Of a stretch of 64,000 nt of DNA, positions 1 to 10,809 are shown in pieces. The position numbers were made by a program, and so were the translations under genes. The notes below the pieces were generated by a model. It worked only from the letters and a program-made list of their open reading frames with translations, made no database searches and had not been told where the DNA came from. Within the stretch, counting starts at the first letter, position 1. Each line of letters starts with the position of its first letter. Origin of the DNA: Hydrangea macrophylla (taxonomy: Eukaryota > Streptophyta > Magnoliopsida > Cornales > Hydrangeaceae); assembly GCA_033977485.1 (NCBI GenBank), contig CM066982.1:30110218-30174217 (forward strand), in the 5' to 3' direction.

Positions 1-848
1 AAATAAAATTCTTTCCGATTAAAAGAAATCATTTTCCAAATAAATTTTGTATAAAAAGATATATATAGGCCACACCCAAGCCCGGCCCGGAACTGGGCGG
101 GGCGGCGGCGCGCGCGTGTGTATGTTTTGTGGTAAACCCAATTGGGCCTAGGTCCTCCCCCTTCACAAAACTTGGTTCCCCCAAGGAGCCCAACCCTTAC
201 TCCAACCTCCACTTATATATAGCCTTCCCACTTCTTCTAATTTTCCTATGTGGGACAAGTAAAATAACATTTGGGTTGGTTTGTGAATAAGACAAAACTC
301 AAACCAATTTTCAAAAGTTTTCCCTCAAACTTTCCCTCCAATTTTAAAATACACTTTTTCCAACAGTTTCGGGTGGAGTCGGGTTGGTTTTGGGTGAAAC
401 CCGACAAAGAGCATACAACATGTTGAAACACTTTTTATAACCTGTTTGTACAACATGTTTTCCACTTTTTTGTAAACTTTTACAATAATAACATATTAGT
501 TATTTTATTATAATCCCACATCAAGCAACCTTACAAATTACAATGACAGCATCAAGTTCATAAAAGAATTGATAAACAAAAACAAAAAGCAAAATAATAA
601 TAGTAATACTAGAAGTCTAGCATAAGTCTTAAAAAAAAAAAAAGCATTTATACTAGGGGATGTATATACCGAGTCGGGTCGGGTGGAGTCGGGTCAATTA
701 ACACATAAAACCGACATCCGACTTGAAGTTTGTCGGGTCTAACAATTGGAACCCGTGACTCCACCCGCAACCTATACAAATCGACTCGAAAGGATAGGGT
801 TTGTCGAGTTGGGTCGGGTTTCACGGGTCATCAGTTTTTTTGGCCAGC
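1..848. other. Intergenic DNA, no gene seen
   Basis: AT-rich sequence with a short GC-rich patch (about 80-115, CCCGGCCCGG and CGGCGGCGCGCGCG runs) and a cluster of GGGTCGGGT-type motifs at about 670-830, with related words at about 365-405. No ORF here has homology I can recognise; the short ones are in repetitive sequence. The GGGTCGGGT motif repeated in both orientations suggests an old transposon remnant, but I could not define ends. Confidence 0.5.
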
Positions 849-1200
849 CCTATTTCTCATGACCAATACCTAATTATTCATAATCAGTACCACATTTCTC
901 ATAACCAACACAACATTTCGTTTTTTTTTTCACTGTTGATTTTTTTTTTTCATAACCAACAAGGTTATAACATAAAAAATAAAATAAAAATAAAAAATAA
1001 TCCAAGGTTCAAACAAGGTTCCACCTCCCTTTACAGTTGATTTTTTTTTTTTTGGGAATTGTAATAATTATATTCAAATCAACAACATACACAAAAAAAT
1101 AAAAAAACATAAAAAAATTAAATAAATGCAATGTGGTGTTGGTTATGACCAATGTCATACTGGTTATGCAAAATGTGGTACTAGTCATGAGAAATGTGAT
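849..1200. repeat. Foldback (MITE-like) element
   Basis: Two arms of about 70 bp are imperfect reverse complements: left arm about 849-925 (TTTCTCATGACCAATACC, later CATAACCAACACAACAT) and right arm about 1126-1200 (ATGTGGTGTTGGTTATGACC, later CTAGTCATGAGAAATGTG). The centre is an A/T-rich spacer with T-runs. No coding capacity. The structure fits a non-autonomous DNA transposon; family and target duplication are not resolved. Confidence 0.55.
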
Positions 1201-2429
1201 ATGTGATGACATAACCGTAAATACAGTTAATTAAATAGTCATTTATGTGACCATTGTAACCGATTCAATGGGTTCTAGGTTTTTTTTATTTAAAAATTCA
1301 ATGAATGAGATGAAAAGTTGGAGATCTAATGACTATTATAAAAGGGGTTGACATCCACCCCTTTTAGGTGGGGGTGTATTGTAGACTGACTCCAGCCCCT
1401 ATATACACATATGTGTGATAACAAGAGAGAGGAGACAACCTCAATATGAATTGACCACGAAGAAAACTAATGAATATCTGGGGCTCACGACAACTAATGC
1501 AAGACTGAAATTTCTTTATCTTTAGTTAGGGCATTTCAATTTGCAAGTTTTTGGAGAAATTACTTTATTGGGGTTTTCTATAATAAAGTGAAATTTGTCA
1601 ATTTTGACTACCAATAGATGAATACACAATGGGCTTATTTTAAATAGCCTATTTCGAATCCTGTAGCTGCACCCTTAGGCTCTTTTTGGTTTATAGATTT
1701 AGTGAGGAAAAGAAAGTAAAACATATAGGAAAATATTTTCTTTGGCTAATATTGGTGCGCTTGATAGGCCTTTTTTTCTATGAAATTTTTTTTTTATTAA
1801 TTTTTCAGCTAATGTGGTGTTTGATTGCCTAACTTTTCCGTAGAAGTGTTTTCCATAAGAGTGGTTACGTGACTACATTGACCTCATTTTTGAGAAAAAT
1901 AATTTCCTCCAACCCCTAAGGGAAACGATGAATAAAATAGCAAGGAAAAGAAAATAAGGTGAGATATAAGTAAAACAGTTGAAATTTTATGAGTCATTTC
2001 TTTTTTCCTCTTTTATTATTCTACAACTATATTTTAATTTTTAAGGTTTCTTAAGTACGAAGAAAAACACAAGGGAAACACAAAGGATATCATTTTCTTT
2101 CTTGTTTACCTTTTTCTTTTCTTTTTCCTCTATTGAATCTGCAAACTAAACAAACCCTAAATCTTTGGGAAGATGCATTCACATGTCAACCATCTAATTG
2201 TAGAGATGACCGTTAGGTTTTGCCGTCCAATTTGACTATGTTAAAGAGAAAATGAATGAGAATTAATCTCCACAAGACAGCTGTGTAGATATAGTATAGC
2301 GATTGGAACAACCATAAATGCAGTGGGGAATAAATATTGGAAAGATAAATAAAAGTTTCTATTTGTACTTTGAGGTATAGACTTATTTTATTCCAACCAT
2401 TAGAAATTCCCGTAAGAAAAAAAAGAGCA
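1201..2429. other. Region upstream of the receptor kinase, no gene seen
   Basis: AT-rich non-coding DNA. At about 1674-2162 the two edges resemble each other in inverted orientation (left GGTTTATAGATTTAGTGAGG; right, read in reverse, GTTTGCAGATTCAATAGAGG), which hints at another old MITE lying directly in the kinase promoter region. The long minus-strand frame over 2213-2968 is a shadow of the LRR exon. Confidence 0.35.
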
Positions 2430-5400
2430 ATGAGCCCCAAAAAACTAAATGTTTTGGTTCTTTGTTTCATTTCCCTCAGTGTTATAATTGCTTTTGGAGC
2501 AGAAAAAGCCATTGCTAGTACTCCTAGCAATGAAACAGATAGAGCTTCTTTACTTTCCTTCAAACTTGGAATCACCAAAGATCCTCTAGGAATCATGAAA
2601 TCCTGGAACGATTCACTCAATTTCTGCCAATGGCGGGGGGTCACATGTAGTCGCTGCCACCAAAGGGTGACCACACTGGTTTTAAACTCCTCCCAACTGT
2701 CAGGAACTTTGTCTCCCCACATAGGAAACTTGAGCTTCCTTAATTTGATCAATCTTAACAACAACTCCTTCCATGGAGAAATTCCCCATGAGCTTGGGAA
2801 CTTATTCAGATTAAGTGTTCTGAACTTTATGAATAATAGTTTCCAAGGTGAAATTCCTATGAATCTGTCCCAATGCTCCAATCTTATTATAATTCGTCTA
2901 GGATGTAACAAACTGAGAGGGAATATTCCAGTGGAGCTCGGCTCGTTGTTCAATCTTGAGAGACTCATTCTTCATGAAAACAATCTAACAGGAACAATCT
3001 CCTCTTGGATTGGTAACCTTTCTTCTATCATTGTTCTCTCTCTAGCTGGAAACAGTTTGACAGGAACCATTCCTGAAACAATTGGTGGGTTATCAAACTT
3101 GCAGGAATTCTTAATTGGTTTAAATCAAATTTCCGGAATTGTCCCTCTCTCTTTCTACAATATATCTTCTATTGTTTTTGTTTCAACTACTAATAATAAA
3201 CTTCAGGGAAGTCTTCCTCCGAACATCGGATTAACACTTCCTAATCTGCGGGACCTTGGAATTGCTGATAACCAATTTTCTAGTAAGATTCCAATTTCAT
3301 TAGCAAATGCTTCTGGAGTTTTATGACTTGGTTTATCCCAAAACAATTTCTCTGGTTTAGTTCCTGATAATCTTGGGAATTTGCAAAATCTCTGGTGGCT
3401 TGATCTGGGCGAAAATTTCTTGGGAAGTGGAGTAAATTCTGCTAATAATGATGATGATTTCAACTTCATTTCCTCGTTGTCCAATTGTACCAATCTTCAG
3501 AGACTGGGACTACAACACAACTAGTTTAGAGGTTCTTTTCCAGCATCTCTCCTTAATCTTTCATCCCAACTAACATCTTTGTATATGGGATCGAATTTCA
3601 TTTCAGGGGAAATTCCAAAAGGAATCACATTCTTCACAAACTTGAATATACTTGGACTGGAAGGAAATTTCCTTACAGGTAGTATCCCTAATTCTCTTGA
3701 AATGCTTTCAAGGTTGCAAAGACTTTACTTGAGCGAAAACGAACTTTCTGGTCCAATTCCATCCTCAATCGGAAATCTTACTCATTTGTTTGATCTAATG
3801 TTGGCAAACAACAATTTGGGAGGAAATATTCCTTCTAGTCTCGAAAAGTGTCAACAACTTCAAATCTTACGTTTATTTGATAATCAGTTAAACGGTTCAT
3901 TTCCCAGTCAAGCCATCAGTCTTATGCCTGGTTTGTTTTACCTCAATTTATCCGATAATTCTTTGACTGGTTCTTTACCTATAGAAATTGGGAGCTTAGA
4001 AAATCTTGTAGCACTATCAGTATCTAATAATGATTTGGTTGGTGAAATTCCGAGCAGCCTTGGAAATTGTCTTTCCATGGAGACCATTGAGTTGCAAGGT
4101 AACAATCTTCAAGGAACCATTCCAACATCTTTGAGTAGCTTGAGAGGCATTAGGTACTTGGATCTTTCTCGTAATAATTTATCCGATCGAATTCCTGAAT
4201 ATTTAGAGAACTTAGAATTCTCATTTTTGAATCTTTCGTTTAACAACTTCGAGGGCGAGGTTCCAATTAGAGGAATTTTTAGAGACCACAATAAATTTTC
4301 CATAGGTGGAAACCAAAATCTTTGTGGTGGAATCCAAGAACTTCAACTCCCTTCGTGCCCTATGAATCTGTCAAAGAAACGAAAAATGTCTCTAATAGTG
4401 AAAATCCTTATAATTGTACTTGGAACATTATTCATTACAACAATTCTCATTTGAGCATTTCACTGGAGAAGAAAATCAGAAAGAAGAAAAATTTCTGAAT
4501 CTTTTCCAAACGGTGGGTCCTTGAGAATTTCTTACAAGGAACTTCTTGAAGCAACAAACGGATTCAATTATGACAACTTGATCGGTGTGGGAAGCTTTGG
4601 CTCTGTGTTCAAGGGAGTTCTTGAGGGAAATGAAAAGCCTATTGCAGTGAAAGTACTTAACCTTCAACAAAAAGGAGCTGCAAAAAGTTTCCTTGTTGAA
4701 TGCAGAACTTTAAAAGAAGTACGACATAGAAATCTCATGCAGATCTTGTTAACTTGCTCGAGTATGGACTTCAAAGGCAATGATTTTAAAGCTATAATTT
4801 TTGAGCTCATGCCTAATGGAAGCTTGGATAGCTGGTTACATCCAACTATAGACCAGGAAAGAGTTCTAAACTTTTGCCAAAGATTGGATATAGCAATTGG
4901 TGTTGCTTCTGCATTGGAATATCTTCATCACTACAGTGACATTCCTATCGTCCACTCGGATTTGAAACCTAGTAATGTTCTACTAGGTGAGGACATGATC
5001 GCCCGTGTCACGGATTTTGGATTAGCCAAGTTTCTCTATAGATCCAATGATGATCCAAGTCACAATGAGATGAGTTTTGTTGGTATAAAAGGATCTATTG
5101 GATAAATTCCTCCAGGTATGACATTTATTTTTTCCCAGTGTATTACATCACTCAACGTTAGACACATTTATTTTTTCTCCAAAACTAATAGGAATTCAAG
5201 GAAAAGTAAAAGAAATTTACTTACAAGACAAAATTCTTAATTTCATTTTCGCTCTGTTCTATTTTCCTTCCTATTCTCCTTGTTAACCAAACAAAGAAAA
5301 GTATTGTCCTCAAAGGTTCTTTTCTTTTCTCTCACTATCTATGGATCAAACAAAGCCTTAATTTTATTTGAATTCGCTGAACATTATCATCGATCCATTG

Positions 5401-6385
5401 TTCTAATGATTTCCTAATTTATCCTTGTCTCTCTAAATTTGTGCAGCATGAGGTAAAGCCTTGATTTTATCAGGCATTCTTCAAATATTTTGCTTATTGC
5501 GTAACTTCTAATTTGTTAATGAATCCTAGAAAATTAAAAACAAATACTAATAAAAATGTTTTTCTTCATTTAGTGACTAGATAATATAGAAGGGAAAATA
5601 ACATATGATGAAACCAAGCTAAGGTTTTCAAGTTTTATGCTGTTTTTCTTCCTTTTTCTTCATTTTCTACTATACTAGCTATGAAAATATTTCAAGTTCA
5701 TGTCTTGTCGAGTTTTGATCTTTCTTCAAATTCTTTGAATATCACTTTAGTCGGCTAGAGTATTTGTGTTAGTAGCATATTTTGGTTGAACATGGCTTCG
5801 GTAATGAAAAGCATATAGCTAACACTTCATATGTTAAGTAGAACCACTTCTCTAGTGGACAATTTTCCCTTAGGTTTTTTTTTTTATTTTAATTTTTTTA
5901 ATTGTCCCATGCTATCACGAACATTTCTTATAATGACCAACAGTTTCCTAGTCTGTTTGTCTATTTATATGTGTATGTGTTCATATATTGTAGAGTATGG
6001 GATGGGACAAGAGGCGTCAATGGAAGGGGACGTGTACAGCTATGGGATTCTGCTATTAGAGATGATAACAGGAAAGAGACCAACTGATGAAATGTTTAAA
6101 GATGGTCTCAATCTTCGTGCTTTTGCTGAGAAGGCTTTGTTTGACCATGTTTTTCAAATTGCTGATCCTCAACTATTTCCTGATGCAATAAGTCAAGTAC
6201 TAATCCCTCACAAGCACAATGAGATAACAACAAGCTTTCAAGAATGCCTGAACTCGCTTGTTAGAATTGGACTCACTTGTTCTTCGGATTCACCAGATGA
6301 TCGAATGGACATCAAAGAAGTTGTCACCAAAATCGCTGTGATTAAACAATTGTTTCTTGGAGTTGGTACTCAACAAAGGGCCTAA
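2430..6385 (+). pseudogene. LRR receptor-like kinase, subfamily XII (Xa21/EFR-like), four nonsense codons
   Basis: Two exons, 2430-5115 and 5994-6385, would encode about 1025 residues, the normal size for this family. The ATG at 2430 was chosen because it opens a hydrophobic signal peptide (LNVLVLCFISLSVIIAFG), followed by the N-terminal LRR cap (SLLSFKLGI, then SLNFCQWRGVTC), about 20 LRRs, a transmembrane segment (about residues 654-680) and a kinase domain from about residue 698. Kinase motifs visible: Gly loop GVGSFGSVFKG, catalytic Lys in IAVKVLN, HSDLKPSN loop and DFG. Ser instead of Arg before the catalytic Asp makes it a non-RD kinase, typical of plant immune receptors. The reading frame runs unbroken through both exons except for stops at 3324 (TGA), 3522 (TAG), 4452 (TGA) and 5103 (TAA), about residues 299, 365, 675 and 892. 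No indel is needed to align it. A full receptor cannot be made, so it is called a pseudogene; sequencing error or RNA editing is unlikely for four sites. Confidence 0.9.
5116..5993 (+). other. Intron of the LRR kinase
   Basis: The donor CCAG|GTATGA at 5115/5116 and acceptor ATTGTAG|AG at 5993/5994 join in phase 1 to rebuild the conserved Pro-Pro-Glu-Tyr stretch of the activation segment. Length is 878 bp, AT-rich. An intron at this place in the kinase domain is the usual position in subfamily XII genes. Both splice sites are intact although the exons carry nonsense codons. Confidence 0.85.
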
Positions 6386-6624
6386 ACTTGGCAGCACTAG
6401 AAGGTTAGAGCACTTGCAGAAAATGCAACCAGAATTTGAAAATTTTATCTGTAGAAGTAATGAGGTTATAGTTTGTTAATTATAGTTATAATTTAATATG
6501 GACATGGGTTATAAAATGTTGTAGTTTTTTTTGTGTCATCAGTTGTGAAGTTGTAGGTTCAATTTGGTATATGCAAATTTATATACATAGTTATATGCTT
6601 TGACCATTATTTTTTTCTTAGGTG
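6386..6624. other. 3' flank of the kinase, no gene seen
   Basis: AT-rich sequence after the kinase stop codon, probably 3' UTR and intergenic DNA. No conserved coding signal. Confidence 0.4.
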
Positions 6625-6815
6625 GCCCAACTAAAAAAAAAAGAAAAAAAAGTGAAAGACTTCGGTACACCAAGATGGTTTTTAGTGTGTATACACCAAA
6701 GTTTTGTGTAGGGAACATTTCCTCCGTGGTAAGAAACAAACAATGTTCCGTACAGAGAACAAATGGTGTAGGTACACCAAACACAAATTGGTGTACCAAA
6801 GTGGGCTTCAAAATA
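6625..6815. repeat. Foldback MITE-like element
   Basis: Arms of about 65 bp are imperfect reverse complements: left about 6658-6722 (CTTCGGTACACCAAGATGG, ending GGGAACATTT) and right about 6743-6812 (AATGTTCCGTACAGAGAAC, ending GGTGTACCAAAGTGGGCTTC). The GGTACACCAA / TTGGTGTACC words recur in each arm. No coding capacity; overlapping short ORFs on both strands are by-products of the inverted repeat. Confidence 0.6.
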
Positions 6816-7029
6816 AAAAATTAAAAAAATTAAAAAATAAAATAAAAAAAGAGAGGGGAGTCAAATTTATAATTTGATGAGGTTCTGACAACCCAAAATG
6901 GGTAATCAGTTTATATATTGAAAAATACTCCACTTGCTCCATTTTATCAATCATTATTTCTTTTTTGGCCGTCCCAAAACAATTGTTCACTAAAAAATTC
7001 CATCATAAATTTTAGGTCTATATACACAT

Positions 7030-7115
7030 TAAGTCTGTATTTCGAACTTCTAGAAATTACAGGTGCTATAAATTTTAATCCACCTATTTCAGTAATATTG
7101 GTGACATGGGTGGCA
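7030..7115 (-). pseudogene. Alanyl-tRNA synthetase fragment, distal part
   Basis: Read on the minus strand from 7115 downwards, this continues the alanyl-tRNA synthetase frame that stops at the Copia element's far side (17447-17735). Just after the metal-binding motif region one reads THVTNITEIGGLKFIAP, which matches the THV-x-N-T-x-EI-x-x-FK-I block of the second additional domain of the enzyme. The target duplication TGGCA (7111-7115 and 17442-17446) marks where Copia 1 cut the frame. Beyond about 7030 the resemblance fades. A gene fragment, not a working gene. Confidence 0.6.
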
Positions 7116-7590
7116 TGTTAGGAAATTGTATTTCCTAATAAGAGTGGGCAACATATTATTATCAATTATATTATAAGGGCTATTAATTAAATGAGCTTAT
7201 ATTATGAGGTCTAATTGTAGGAAGCTCATGGACTCCTACTGGGTATGGGTTTAATGAGTGGATACCAAATACTGATCCTGTTAGGAATAATGTGAATCCT
7301 AACATATCAGTATATAAAGACATATAGGTTATGGTCCCCAATATGTCAAATCATTATACTACTTTCTCCTCCATCCCATCTAGAGAAGGAACCCATTAAA
7401 GAACTCAAGAGATTTGACTGAGGAAGACATAACTGATCACCATCGTTCTCCTAAGGTTTGCTAATTGCTACAATGGATACAGGTATGTATTCTACTATCT
7501 TATATCCTGATAATCTAACATGATATGATCCTAGGGCTATGTTTCTACTGCTTTAAGGTTCTACAGTTTTATAGATTAAAGATTCTAACA
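7116..7590 (+). repeat. 5' LTR of Copia 1
   Basis: 475 bp, TG...CA ends, directly followed by the primer-binding site. It pairs with 16968-17441. It carries a TATA box at 7311-7318, and its last part holds an ATG (7473) followed by a strong splice donor (GTATGT at 7483). Confidence 0.95.
7311..7318 (+). promoter_or_regulatory. TATA box of the Copia 1 LTR
   Basis: TATATAAA lies 195 bp into the LTR, with its counterpart at 17163-17170 in the 3' LTR. Transcription would start some 30 bp downstream, about 130 nt before the ATG at 7473, so that ATG lies in the transcribed leader. Confidence 0.6.
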
Positions 7591-8652
7591 ATTGGTATCA
7601 GAGCGATTATCATGTTAATTATTAGAGTTGTTGTGCATGATGTTTGGTTAGAGATTCATCAGATTTACTTTATATATCATCGTAAGCAAGGATTCGACCA
7701 GCTCGTGGCATCATAGGCGGTGGCGTCCCTCTGTCTTGTTGTTTGATTTGATGTGATATTCAATTCTTTTTTTATATAAGAGATACATCAATGCTTTATC
7801 AAAGATCACGCACCACCTACAGTACATTAATTAATTTTTTATTCAATACATCCTGTTATGGTATTGCTTAGAAGGCAATGACTGTGAACCCCCAAAAGTA
7901 TAGACTTTTGTTTATTTGACCAGTCATCCAAGTGAGAAGAAACAAAAAAAAAAAAGAGGGGGGGATTCAGATTTTTATTATTATTATTATTTTCTTTCCC
8001 CTTTATAAATTCATATGCTTCAAAAAAAGTTAGAATGCTATATTCGGTCTAAGCAAGAGGAACTATAAAATGTTAGAACGATTAATGTTGATCTTGTATC
8101 TTAACAATTTAAACGTCATTGTTTTTATTATACTTTAGAATATTGGGTAATTCATAATATGAATTAAATTCTGTAGTAACTTAAGATTTTGGGGAAATAT
8201 TTTATGCTCCAAAATATGTATGATATTTCTAATAAATAAATTGAAATAATATGTTACCAAAGTAACCTCTGTTGTGTAAAATTTATTTATTTTGAAATAT
8301 TAAGATGGTATATCTGTTATTCATGTGATTAACAATCGGCCCAAAGGAAGATTCTTAATTGGCCGAATATCCATGTGGGCAGTGAGTCGGCCCAAAGGAA
8401 GGCTACTGTCTGACAGGACTTATTATCAGTATTTGATCACTACACAGGGAGTACCACTTACAGTTGATATTTCTGTCCAAAGACTAAATATCAATGTAGT
8501 TCTAGGTATCCTGTGATGGGCCCACCATTAAGTAAATTATTTAATGTGTCATGCATGCAAATATGTAAAGTATTTGTGATATGTTTATGTTATGACATGT
8601 TATTAATTGTGAGCATGTTATTTTATTTTATTTTATTTTGTTCTCTATTCAG
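7473..8652 (+). other. Candidate split gag start: ATG exon end and leader intron
   Basis: ATG at 7473 opens a 10-nt coding stub ending ACAG|GTATGT (donor 7483). A pyrimidine-rich tract and TCTATTCAG| give an acceptor at 8652. Joined, the stub enters the gag frame in phase. The gag frame itself has no ATG between its upstream stop (8610) and about 8760, inside the conserved gag block, so a start must come from elsewhere. The putative intron of 1170 bp includes the primer-binding site. This is inference from splice-site consensus and frame; no transcript was seen. Confidence 0.45.
7593..7604 (+). other. Primer-binding site of Copia 1
   Basis: TGGTATCAGAGC, the standard Copia primer-binding site complementary to the 3' end of initiator tRNA-Met, begins two bases after the 5' LTR. 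Confidence 0.9.
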
Positions 8653-10048
8653 TTTCTGCTACTGCTACAAATGTTTCTGCTCAAATTAGTGCTATCCCAG
8701 TGCTGAATGGGGGAAACTTTAAGGTCTGGAAAGAGAACGTGGAAATCGTTCTCGGATGTATGGACTTGGACCTTACGCTAAGGACCGAACGACCCACTTC
8801 GACTACGGAAAACCCGAATGAGGTTAAAATTGAGAAGTGGGATCGCTCGAATCGCATGAGTCTGATGATTATGAAACGTTCCATTCCGGAAGCGTTTCGG
8901 GGCTCGATCACTGAGAGCACAAATGCTAAGAAGTTCCTCTCTGAATTACAACTATATTTTGCTAAAAATGAAAAGTCGAAAATGAGTACCGTTTTGGCTA
9001 CTCTGATTTCCATGAGGTATAAAGGAAAGGGGAACATAAGGGAGTACATTATGGAAATGTCTCATCTCAGTGGGAAACTCAAGGCACTAAAGTTAGAGCT
9101 GTCTAAGGACATGCTCGTGCACTTGGTTCTCATATCTCTTCCTGCACAATTCAGTCAATTTAAAGTGAGTTACAATACCCAAAGGACAAATGGACTCTTA
9201 ATGAGCTCATATCTCACTGTGTGCAAGAAGAGGAAAGAATTCAGCGAGGCAAGACTGAAAGTGCTCACTTAGCATCAACATCTCAGAATAATAAAAGGAA
9301 GAGAGTTAAGGATGCTGCAGATGTGACACCTCAGCAGAAGAAACTAAAGAAGCAAAATGAGCAATTCCTTTGCTACTTCTGCAAGAAGAGAGGTCACATA
9401 AAGAGAGACTGTTCCAAATACGCCGCTTGGCGTGTAAAGAAGGGTAAGCTTCTCGCTTTGGTTTGTTCTGAAGTTAATTTAGCTTCTGTACCTAAAGATA
9501 CTTGGTGGGTAGATTCTGGTGCTACTACTCACATAAGTATGTCTATGCAGGGTTGCCTGTGGAGCCGGCTGCCAACTGATGCTGAAAGATTCATCTTTGT
9601 GGGCGATGGCAAGAAAGTTACAGTAGAAGCAATAGGAAATTTTAGATTATTATTAAAGACTGGTGTTTATTTGGATTTGATTGAGACTTTTGTTGCATCG
9701 TCTTTTAGATGGAATTTAATTTCTATTTCTAATTTGGACAAATCTGGTTATGCTTGTTCTTTTAGAAATAATAAAGTTAGTCTATTTCAAGATTCAAAAC
9801 TTATTGGTACCGGTTCTTTGATTGATAATCTGTATATGCTTGACACTGTTACTTCCTATAATGAAATTCTGCATACTATTTCACGTGGTACAAAGCAAAA
9901 ATTAAGTGAGAATTCTACTACCTTATGGAACAAGCGATTAGGTCATATCTCTAAACAGAAAATGGAGAGACTTGTGCGTGACGGGATTCTTGACCCCTTA
10001 GATTTGGCAGACTTTCAAGTCTGCATTGAGTGCATTAAGGGAAAATAG
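8653..10048 (+). pseudogene. Copia 1 gag, protease and integrase N-terminus (frameshifted)
   Basis: In order: a gag core of the UBN2 type (LNGGNFKVWKENVEIVLGCM to about 9180), a CCHC zinc knuckle (CYFCKKRGHIKRDC), the aspartic protease site (WWVDSGATTHIS, about 9505-9540) and the GAG-pre-integrase block with LGHIS and a C-x2-C pair (CIEC). A one-base frameshift near 9180 separates the gag core (to 9272) from the knuckle-protease frame (open from about 9221). The second frame ends at TAG 10046. The usual single gag-pol polyprotein is therefore broken. The start is unclear because the frame has no suitable ATG; see the split-start feature. Confidence 0.9.
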
Positions 10049-10809
10049 ACAAACATAAGGAAATTATGTGCCAACAGGTGTACAGACGTCTTAGAACTCA
10101 TTTACACTGATATATGTGGTCCATGCCAACAGGTGTACAGACGTTCATAGACGACTACTCAAGATATGGGTACCTATATTTAATACATGAGAAGTCACAG
10201 TCCCTGTATGTTTTCAAGTCATTTAAAGTCGAAGTTGAACTTCAACTTGGCAAAAAAATTAAAGCTGTCAAATCTGACCGTGGTGGTGAATACTACGGTA
10301 GATATGACGGATCAGGTGAAGAACGTCCAGGACCCTTTGCTAAATTCCTAGAGGAATGCGGTATCGTCCCTCAATACACAATGCCAGGCAAACCTAGCAT
10401 GAATGGTGTAGCTGAGAGACAAAACAGAACGCTTAAGGACATGGTAAGAAGTATGATCAATCATTCTTCTTTACCAGAATCAATTTGGGGAGAAGCTCTA
10501 AAGACTGCAGCATATATCCTTAACAGGGTTCCAAGTAAAGTAGTAACCAAAACCCTTTATGAATTATGGACTGGAAAGAAGCCTAGCATTAGGCATTTAC
10601 ACATTTGGGGTTGTCCAGTTGAGGCACGGCCTTATAGGCCACATGAAAAGAAATTGGACTCAAGAACAGTCAGTTGCTACTTTATTGGATACGTTGAACG
10701 CTCTCGGGGCTTTAAGTTTTATGATCCCACTACTAGGACATTTTTTTAGACGAAAAATGCGAGATTTCTTGAGAAAGTTGAGTTTGTGGGGGGAGATAAG
10801 GTTAGAGAC
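10049..10809 (+). pseudogene. Copia 1 integrase core
   Basis: The core shows the first catalytic Asp region ([10 protein letters not shown]), [17 protein letters not shown], the second Asp in KSDRGGEYY and the catalytic Glu in [10 protein letters not shown], followed by the Copia-type [14 protein letters not shown] block. The stretch between the first Asp and FIDDYSR is damaged: a 21-bp word occurs twice (10069-10089 and 10124-10144), and the second copy replaces conserved residues. A frameshift near 10750 follows. The frame is finally cut at 10809 by the nested LTR-like insert and resumes at 14686. Confidence 0.9.

Noticed and set aside
2213..2968. Long minus-strand ORF (251 codons) opposite the kinase
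   Set aside because: Exact shadow of the LRR exon; its composition mirrors the sense-strand LRR periodicity and it has no homology of its own.
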